NCBI RefSeq assembly: GCF_002138415.1
Contig: NZ_CP015612.1
Coordinates: 474,001 to 538,000, forward strand
Length of the DNA: 64,000 nucleotides
Reading direction: 5' to 3'
Origin: Stenotrophomonas maltophilia
GTDB lineage: Bacteria > Pseudomonadota > Gammaproteobacteria > Xanthomonadales > Xanthomonadaceae
Position numbers and translations under genes: made by a program. Below are positions 58,392-64,000 of the stretch, one piece after another. The notes below the pieces were generated by a model. The model did not search any database. It worked only from the letters and a program-made list of their open reading frames with translations, and was not told where the DNA came from. How positions within the stretch are numbered: position 1 is the first letter of the stretch; each line of letters starts with the position of its first letter.

Positions 58392-59857
58392 TCAAGCCGA
58401 ACCTGTGGCAGAAGCTGGCGGTGGTGACCGCCGCGCTGATGCTGATGTGCTGCATGGCGCTGCTCGCATTGCAGATGCGTGCCAACACCCGCCACGAGCA
58501 GGAGGTGGTGCAGCGGTTGTCGCTGGGCCTGGCCGAGCACATCGCCCAGCGCAGCGAACTGATGGACACCAGCGGCATGCGCGATGCCGCGGTGCGCGCG
58601 TTGTTCGGCCAGCTGATGGCGGTCAACCCCAGCGTCGAGGTCTACTTGCTGGACGACCAGGGCCGCATCCTCGGTCACGATGCGCCCAGTGGCCATCTGG
58701 TGCGCAACCGGGTGGACGTGGCACCGCTGCGCCGCCTGCTGTCGGGTGCGCCACTGCCGATCCTCGGCGATGACCCGCGCAGCACGGACGGCCGCAAGGT
58801 GTTCAGCGCCGCACCATTGATCGTGCAGGGCCGGCCGGCTGGCTATGTGTACGTGGTGCTGGTCGGCGAGCACCGGCAGATGCTCTCCGATGATCTTGCC
58901 GCCGGCAGCCAGTGGAACACCACGCTGTGGTCGGTGGTGCTGGTCGGCGGCCTCGGCCTGTTTGCCGGGCTGGTGGCGTTCTACTGGGTGACGCGCCCGT
59001 TGCGGCGGCTGACCCGGCGGATCCAGGCCTTCGACATCGATGCGCCCACGCCACTGCCGCCGCCGGAGCCGCTGCGCCCCGGGGAGCGCGACGAACTGGT
59101 GATCCTCGAACATGCACACGCGCAGATGGCGCAGCGGCTGGGCGAGCAGTGGCAGCAGCTGCGCCAGCAGGACCTGCAGCGCCGTGAGCTGGTCGCCAAC
59201 ATCTCGCACGACCTGCGCACGCCGTTGTCGTCGCTGCACGGCTACCTGGAAACGCTGGCGTTGAAGGACGCCACGCTGTCACCGGACGAGCGCCGCCGCT
59301 ATCTCGGCATTGCGCTGGCGCAGAGCGCCAAGGTTGGTCGGCTGGCGCGCGCGCTGTTCGAGCTGGCGCGGCTGGAGCATGGCGAAGTGCGTCTGGAGTG
59401 GGAAGTGTTCGCGCTGCCGGAACTGCTGCAGGACGTACTGCAGAAGTTCGAGCTGGCCGCGCAGGCGCGCAACCAGCGCCTGCACGCCGAGTTCCCGCCC
59501 GGCCTGCCGCTGGTACGTGCCGACCTGGGCCTGGTCGAGCGGGTGCTGACCAATCTGCTCGACAACGCGTTGCGGCATGCGCCCGAGGGTGGCCAGATCG
59601 AGGTGCGCCTGCGCGCGACGCAGGACAGCGTTGAGGTGAGCGTTGCCGACGATGGCCCCGGAGTAGCCCCCGCGCTGCGTACCCAGCTGTTCCAGGCACC
59701 GGCCGCGCTCGGTGCGCGGCGTGGCGACAACGGCGGATTGGGTCTGTTGATCGTGCAGCGCATCGTGCAGTTGCATGGCCGCCTTATCGAACTGCGCGAC
59801 AGCGAACGAGGTGCGCTGTTCGTGTTTGCCCTGCCGCGCGCGGAACCGGCGGTCTAG
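58388..59857 (+). CDS. Sensor histidine kinase of the Msr-linked two-component system
   Basis: 489 residues. TM1 lies at about 8-30, a periplasmic sensor at about 31-175 (VEVYLLDDQGRILGHDAPS, a PAS/CACHE-like fold), TM2 at about 180-202, then HAMP (about 203-255). HisKA has His274 in NISHDLRTPLSSLHGYLE. The HATPase has LTNLLDNALRHAP, VADDGPGV and GGLGLLIVQRI. The periplasmic domain contains few Met and no Cys, so a direct thiol sensor is not evident. The full set of catalytic boxes is present. Convergent with the next system, overlapping its stop by 4 bp. Confidence 0.92.
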   Translation: MIKPNLWQKLAVVTAALMLMCCMALLALQMRANTRHEQEVVQRLSLGLAEHIAQRSELMDTSGMRDAAVRALFGQLMAVNPSVEVYLLDDQGRILGHDAPSGHLVRNRVDVAPLRRLLSGAPLPILGDDPRSTDGRKVFSAAPLIVQGRPAGYVYVVLVGEHRQMLSDDLAAGSQWNTTLWSVVLVGGLGLFAGLVAFYWVTRPLRRLTRRIQAFDIDAPTPLPPPEPLRPGERDELVILEHAHAQMAQRLGEQWQQLRQQDLQRRELVANISHDLRTPLSSLHGYLETLALKDATLSPDERRRYLGIALAQSAKVGRLARALFELARLEHGEVRLEWEVFALPELLQDVLQKFELAAQARNQRLHAEFPPGLPLVRADLGLVERVLTNLLDNALRHAPEGGQIEVRLRATQDSVEVSVADDGPGVAPALRTQLFQAPAALGARRGDNGGLGLLIVQRIVQLHGRLIELRDSERGALFVFALPRAEPAV

Positions 59858-61206
59858 CAGGCCGACTCGCCCTCCACGACACCGCCGGTTTCCAGCGGCA
59901 GGTGCAGGCGGATGCAGGCGCCGCCCAGCTCCGAATCGGTCACCTCGACATGGCCGCCATGCTTGTCGGCCACTACCTGCACCAGCGCCAGGCCGAGGCC
60001 GAAACCGGGGCTGCCCGGGTCCAGCCGCACATACGGCTGCAGTACCTGGCCGCGCAGTTCGGGCGCAATGCCGGGGCCGTCGTCCTCCACCTGCAGGCAC
60101 AGCCAGCCGTCGTTGACCGTGCTGGCGATACGGATCTGCCGCCGCGCGTAACGCAGGGCATTGCCGAGCAGGTTGCGCAGCGCCAGTTCCAGCATGTGCC
60201 GGTTGACGTTGACCAGCCCTGCCGGCGACAGCGCCTGCTGCACGGGCATCGGCAGCGGCGCGAACTGGGCCACCACGCCGCGCACCAGTGCCGCCAACTG
60301 CAGGCGCTGGCGGGTCAGCTGGTGACAGCGACCGAGTGCGGCGTACTCGACGCCGGCGTCGGTGAGGTGCTGCAGCCGATCGACATCGGTGCGCAGGCCG
60401 CCCAGCGCGTCGCGCTGTATCTCGTCCAGCGCAGTGTCTTCCAGGTCGGCCAGGCCGAAGCGCATCCGTGCCAGCGGCGTGCGGACCTCGTGTGCCACCG
60501 CCTGGGCCAGCACGCGCTGGCTTTCCAGCAGCTGCTGCAGCTGCTCGGCCATGTGATTGAAGGCATTGGCCAGCGGCCGCACCAGCGCGGTGCCGGCGCG
60601 TGGCGCGCGCGTGTCCAGCTGGCCGTCGCGCATCTGCCGGGCGGCCTGGGCCAGCTGCGAGACGTCGCGCCACAGGCGGTAGACCATCACGTACATCGGC
60701 AGCGCCACGGCCACCATCAGGATCAGCAGCAGGATCGCCACGCCGGACACTTCGCTGTCCTGCCACCCCTCATCGGGCAGTGCTTCGTCCAGTGGCCCGA
60801 GCATCACGGCATAGTCGCTGTCACCGATCCGCTGCAGGCTGCGCATGTGTTCGAGGTCGATCTGCACCCGGCCGTTGTTGAGCGGCGGTCGCTGGCTGGC
60901 CGGCAGCGCCTTCTCCGCCTCGGCCAGGGGCACCATCCGCAGGGCATAGGCGAAATCGGCATCGAGCCCTCGTGCCAGCGCCGGCCACTGCTCGCGTGGG
61001 GTTTCGGCGAAGCGTTGCTGCAGCAACGCATGGGTGCCACGCATCTCGGCCAGCAGGCTGGCTTCGGTGCGGTCTTCCAGCAGGGCGTCCCAGGCCCACA
61101 GGCCGAGCACGATCAGCAGCAGGTGGGCGACCAGGAAACCGATGCCGTAGCGCAGGAAGTGGAAGGCGTGGCCGCGCATCGCCGAGGGCGTGCGCTTCAT
61201 CCCCAT
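59854..61206 (-). CDS. RstB-like sensor histidine kinase
   Basis: 450 residues; an ATG two codons later (61200) overlaps the regulator's stop as ATGA. TM1 about 18-38, a periplasmic domain about 40-153 (no Cys), TM2 about 155-178, then HAMP (RLWRDVSQLAQAARQMRDG). HisKA has His239 in AVAHEVRTPLARMRF, the HE-VRTPLARM wording typical of RstB. The HATPase has LRNLLGNALRYA, VEDDGPGI and GLGLALVQVV. RstB relatives respond to acid or Mg2+ in enterics; the signal here is unknown. It pairs with the upstream RstA-like gene. Confidence 0.9.
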   Translation of the reverse strand: MGMKRTPSAMRGHAFHFLRYGIGFLVAHLLLIVLGLWAWDALLEDRTEASLLAEMRGTHALLQQRFAETPREQWPALARGLDADFAYALRMVPLAEAEKALPASQRPPLNNGRVQIDLEHMRSLQRIGDSDYAVMLGPLDEALPDEGWQDSEVSGVAILLLILMVAVALPMYVMVYRLWRDVSQLAQAARQMRDGQLDTRAPRAGTALVRPLANAFNHMAEQLQQLLESQRVLAQAVAHEVRTPLARMRFGLADLEDTALDEIQRDALGGLRTDVDRLQHLTDAGVEYAALGRCHQLTRQRLQLAALVRGVVAQFAPLPMPVQQALSPAGLVNVNRHMLELALRNLLGNALRYARRQIRIASTVNDGWLCLQVEDDGPGIAPELRGQVLQPYVRLDPGSPGFGLGLALVQVVADKHGGHVEVTDSELGGACIRLHLPLETGGVVEGESAC

Positions 61207-61886
61207 GCCGAGCGGCTGAACAGGTAGCCGCGGCCGCGGACGGTCTTGATCCGCTCCGGTTGTTCAGGGTTGTCGCCCAGCTTGCGGCGCAGGCGCGAGA
61301 TGCGCGCATCAATCGAACGGTCGAGGCCGTCAAAGGCGATGCCACGCAGGCCGCGCAGCAGCGCGTCGCGGTCCAGGATCTGGCCGGCGTTGCTGGCCAG
61401 CAGGAACAGCAGGTCGAACTCGGCCGTGGTCAGCTCCAGCAGGCCGCCCTGCAGGTGCACATTGCGGGTGGACGGGTCGATGTTCAGCTCGCCGAAGCGC
61501 AGGCTGCCGTCGCGCGGTTCGACCCGGCGATGGCGGCGCAGGTGCGCACGCAGGCGGGCCAGCAGCACCCGCGGTTCGATGGGTTTGCCGATGTAGTCGT
61601 CGGCGCCCAGTTCCAGCCCCAGCACCTGGTCGATGTTGTCGGTACGGGCGGTCAGCACGCAGATGATGCCATCGTAGTGGGGCCGGATCTGCCGACACAC
61701 TTCGAAACCATCCTGGTCCGGCAGGCCAACATCGAGCAGGACCAGGGCCGGCTTCTCGGCCAGGATCCGGGCCACCGCGCGCTCGCCACTGCGCTCATGG
61801 GCCACCTGGTAGCCATGCCGCTGCAGATAGTCGCTGACCATCGTACCGAGGCGGGCATCGTCTTCGACCAGTACGATATCCAGCAT
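61197..61886 (-). CDS. RstA-like OmpR-family response regulator
   Basis: 229 residues from the ATG at 61886. Receiver: VEDDARLGTMVSDYL, phospho-Asp52 in LVLLDVGLPDQDG, Lys in YIGKPIEPR. The DNA-binding domain ends RDALLRGLRGIAFDGLDRS and RIKTVRGRGYLFS, nearly the wording of E. coli RstA (LKNLRGVSYDGLDRSVD). First gene of the two-gene operon. A direct repeat GTTAC-n5-GTTAC lies 170 bp upstream (62058-62072), spacing 10 bp, as expected for tandem OmpR-type half-sites; RstA boxes in E. coli contain GTTACA. Confidence 0.9.
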   Translation of the reverse strand: MLDIVLVEDDARLGTMVSDYLQRHGYQVAHERSGERAVARILAEKPALVLLDVGLPDQDGFEVCRQIRPHYDGIICVLTARTDNIDQVLGLELGADDYIGKPIEPRVLLARLRAHLRRHRRVEPRDGSLRFGELNIDPSTRNVHLQGGLLELTTAEFDLLFLLASNAGQILDRDALLRGLRGIAFDGLDRSIDARISRLRRKLGDNPEQPERIKTVRGRGYLFSRSAWG

Positions 61887-62235
61887 TTTCAAGGCCTCCG
61901 TGGGGCATACGTACCGCCACGGCACGAGCGCGGCGATGCTATCCCAGCCGTCGGGCCACCCGGGTCCAGGGGGCGGGCGCCATTCAGCCGGGGTTGCTGG
62001 CGCGCGGGCCGGGCCTCAGGCCTGGCAACAACTTGGCGTCCAGCATAGCTTGTTGCCGTTACAAAACGTTACCTTCGTGATACGTCTGGTGACCATCGCT
62101 GACAGCAAAGCGACTGACGCGGGGCAGGTGGGGCGCCGAGCATGGAGTCTCCTCCGCTCCGCGTGCCGTTCCCATGTCGCCCGCCGCCCCCTGCCTGCTG
62201 AACCCGTCCCGCCGCTGCCGCTGCGGAGGTGCCCG
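61887..62235. promoter_or_regulatory. 349-bp divergent region between rstA-like and asparagine-synthetase-like genes
   Basis: No gene seen. It contains the palindrome-like GCCGGGCCTCAGGCCTGGC (62009-62027) and the direct repeat GTTACAAAACGTTAC (62058-62072). A ribosome site GGAGGTG (62225-62231) precedes the start of the next gene. Confidence 0.5.
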
Positions 62236-64000
62236 ATGAGCGGCGTGGTCGGGGCCTGGCTGCCGCCCGCCGAGGACGAACAGCTGCTGCAGCAGCTGGC
62301 GCCGATGCTGCGCGCCCTGCAGCAGCGCGGCCGGGGTCGCATCGGTTACTGGACCGACGCCGAGGCCGGCCTCGCGCTGGGCCACTGCCGGGCGCCGACC
62401 GATACCCCGCTGCAGCCGCTGAGCTCGGACTGTGGCCGTTACGTGTTGTGCCTGGACGGTCGCCTGTACAACCGCGCCGACCTGCAGTCGCAGCTGCGTG
62501 ATCTGCCGCGCAGCTGCAGCGATGCCCGGTTGCTGCTGCAGGCAATTGTCGAGTGGGGCGTGGAGCGGGCACTGTCCCGTATCGAAGGTGCGTTCGGCTT
62601 CAGTGTCTGGGACCGCGAGTCGCGCGCGCTGTGGCTGGCCCGTGATCCGGTCGGTGAGCGTCCGCTGTACTACGGCTGGTTCCAGGGCCAGTTCCTGTTC
62701 GCCTCGGAAATGAAGGCGCTGCAGGCCTTCGCCGGCTTCGCGCCAAGCATCGACCAGGACGCGCTGAGCCTGCTGCTGCGCCACGATTATGTGCCGGCAC
62801 CGCACACCATCTACCGGGGCATCCACAAGCTGGTGGCTGGCGCAGTGCTGCGCGTCGACCTCAGCGATCACGCGGCGGGTGGCTCCAGCCAGGCGGCGCA
62901 GGGCGGTTCGCGCTATTGGTGCGCACGCGACGCGATGCAGAGCGCATTGCAGGAACCGCTGCAGCCGTCGCCGAGCCTTGAGCAGGCGACCGACCAGCTG
63001 GAATCCGTACTGCAGAAGGCCATCGCTTCACGCATGCACTCGCCATTGGCCTGTGGCGCGTTCCTGTCCGGAGGCACCGATTCCTCGCTGGTGACGGCGA
63101 TGACGCAGGCCCAATCGACCTTGCCGATCGAGGCGTGGACGGTCGGTTTCGACGATCCCGGCCATGACGAGAGCGACTGGGCTTCGCAGGTCGCGCGCCA
63201 CCTGGGTGTGCAACATCACCTGCACCGCATGGACGCGCGCCAGGGCCCGGACCTGCTGCAGCGCCTGCCGCAGGTCTGGTGCGAGCCCTTCGCCGACGCC
63301 TCGCAGCTGCCGACGCTGCTGGCCAGTGAACTGCTGGGTGCACGCAAGCCGGTTGCCCTGACTGGCGACGGTGGCGATGAACTGTTCTTCGGCCACCCCA
63401 GCTATGGCCGCGCACTGCGCAATGCACGCCTCTGTGGTGGCTTGCCGGACTGGGTGCGCGACCTGGCGCGGCGCAGCGGCAACCGCATGAACGTCGAGCG
63501 TGGCCGCCTCGGTGGCTGGCGCGCACTGGTGGCCGAGGTGGCTGCCAACGATGTGGAAGGTCATTACCTGCAGCGAGTGACGCGCTGGCGGCAGCCGGCG
63601 CAGGTGGTGCTGGGCGCGCGTGAGCCGGTGACGATCTTCCAGCAGCAGGACACGGCGCTGCCGGCCGAGGCGCGCATCCAGCTGTTGGATTTCCGCATGG
63701 ATCTGGCCGAGGGCATCCTGGCCAAGGTCGATCGTGCGGGCATGGCGGCGGGCGTGGAGACGCGTGCGCCGTTGCTGGACATGGAGGTGGTGCGCCTGGC
63801 CTGGCGGCTGCCGCAGCACCTGAAGTACCACGATGGTGAGCACAAGCGGATCCTCAAGCACCTGCTGGCGCGCTACCTGCCGGAACCGCTGGTCTATCGC
63901 CCCAAGCGCGGTTTCGGCCCGCCGATGGCGCGTTGGCTGGCGGGCCCGCTGCGCGATTGGGCGGAGGCGCTGTTGGACCCGCAGCTGTTGCGCAGCCAGG
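62236..64000 (+). CDS. Asparagine-synthetase-like protein lacking the N-terminal catalytic Cys (3' end outside window)
   Basis: 588 residues are visible and the frame is still open at the window end. The N-terminal Ntn-like domain (about 1-190) keeps DGRLYNRADL, IEGAFGFSVWD and ARDPVGERPLYYG of class-II glutaminases. But the protein begins M-S-G-V-V-G, not M-C-G: the nucleophile Cys is replaced by Ser, and no alternative start gives a Cys at position 2. The synthetase domain is intact: the PP-loop FLSGGTDSSLV, then ALTGDGGDELFFGH and GMAAGVETRAPLLD. It could act with ammonia or another amine donor, as beta-lactam and lasso-peptide cyclase relatives do. The start is supported by GGAGG. Confidence 0.88.
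   Translation, partial: MSGVVGAWLPPAEDEQLLQQLAPMLRALQQRGRGRIGYWTDAEAGLALGHCRAPTDTPLQPLSSDCGRYVLCLDGRLYNRADLQSQLRDLPRSCSDARLLLQAIVEWGVERALSRIEGAFGFSVWDRESRALWLARDPVGERPLYYGWFQGQFLFASEMKALQAFAGFAPSIDQDALSLLLRHDYVPAPHTIYRGIHKLVAGAVLRVDLSDHAAGGSSQAAQGGSRYWCARDAMQSALQEPLQPSPSLEQATDQLESVLQKAIASRMHSPLACGAFLSGGTDSSLVTAMTQAQSTLPIEAWTVGFDDPGHDESDWASQVARHLGVQHHLHRMDARQGPDLLQRLPQVWCEPFADASQLPTLLASELLGARKPVALTGDGGDELFFGHPSYGRALRNARLCGGLPDWVRDLARRSGNRMNVERGRLGGWRALVAEVAANDVEGHYLQRVTRWRQPAQVVLGAREPVTIFQQQDTALPAEARIQLLDFRMDLAEGILAKVDRAGMAAGVETRAPLLDMEVVRLAWRLPQHLKYHDGEHKRILKHLLARYLPEPLVYRPKRGFGPPMARWLAGPLRDWAEALLDPQLLRSQ

Noticed and set aside
1..64000. tRNA, rRNA or prophage genes
   Set aside because: No cloverleaf, rRNA or phage structural motifs were recognised. 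A tRNA scan was not possible, so a missed tRNA cannot be excluded entirely.

Overview
The window is a 64-kb chromosomal stretch of a high-GC gammaproteobacterium, almost certainly Stenotrophomonas (maltophilia complex) or a very close Xanthomonadaceae relative. The evidence is gene content (DUF3247, DUF3297 and DUF3016 proteins, a dadA-alr pair with an Lrp regulator, an RstA/RstB-like pair) and above all the dense scatter of short GTAG-headed palindromes (SMAG/REP type, e.g. GTAGTGCCGGCCGCTGGCCGGC) in nearly every intergenic gap. No rRNA, tRNA, CRISPR or prophage was seen. The only mobile element is one IS3-family insertion sequence.

Layout. 1-5100: tail of an ECF sigma factor, then four exported proteins of unknown function ending in a lipoprotein with CsgG/FlgT-like modules and a clear terminator. 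5160-6720: repeats and an IS3-type element with 3-bp target duplication, inserted in the centre of a long inverted repeat whose intact sister copy lies at 43665-43766. 6720-11050: M28 peptidase, a LytS/LytR-type two-component pair and a small lipoprotein. 11077-16181: a two-TM protein, an MpaB/DUF2236 oxygenase-like protein, a TetR repressor and two coupled MFS pumps, the second broken by a frameshift. 16427-26800: M13 peptidase, a dCACHE-PAS-EAL protein, LysR with DoxX and an extradiol dioxygenase, a CPA1 antiporter and small conserved proteins. 26930-30205: DUF4031 protein, MotA/MotB stator and cytosolic MsrB. 30346-34920: small secreted and Q-rich proteins, Lrp-dadA-alr (alanine catabolism) and a DUF3016 protein. 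35164-43547: hybrid histidine kinase, an rsmC-rsuA-HAD operon, fabB-fabA and dinB. 43859-54223: metallo-beta-lactamase-fold protein, NAD(P)H oxidoreductase with divergent LysR, methyltransferase, gph, btuB behind a cobalamin riboswitch with divergent cobC, fRMsr, bioD and a MocR regulator. 54430-62000: a periplasmic methionine-sulfoxide repair operon (msrB, dipZ-like, msrA) divergent from a two-component system, then a second RstAB-like system. 62236-end: an asparagine-synthetase-like gene, cut by the window, whose first residue after Met is Ser rather than the usual catalytic Cys.

How genes work together. Several gene sets look like self-contained modules: local regulator plus target (TetR/MFS; LysR/DoxX-dioxygenase; Lrp/dadA-alr; LysR/oxidoreductase; riboswitch/btuB), and a thiol relay (CcdA-TlpA-like protein) that should deliver electrons from the cytoplasm to periplasmic MsrA and MsrB. 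The window encodes methionine-sulfoxide repair in three settings: cytosolic MsrB, free Met-sulfoxide reductase and the envelope MsrA/MsrB set.

Least explained items: the four-gene exported cluster, an orphan intrinsic terminator implying a short RNA near 54250-54354, the envelope Msr operon next to its own two-component system, and the Cys-less asparagine synthetase homologue.
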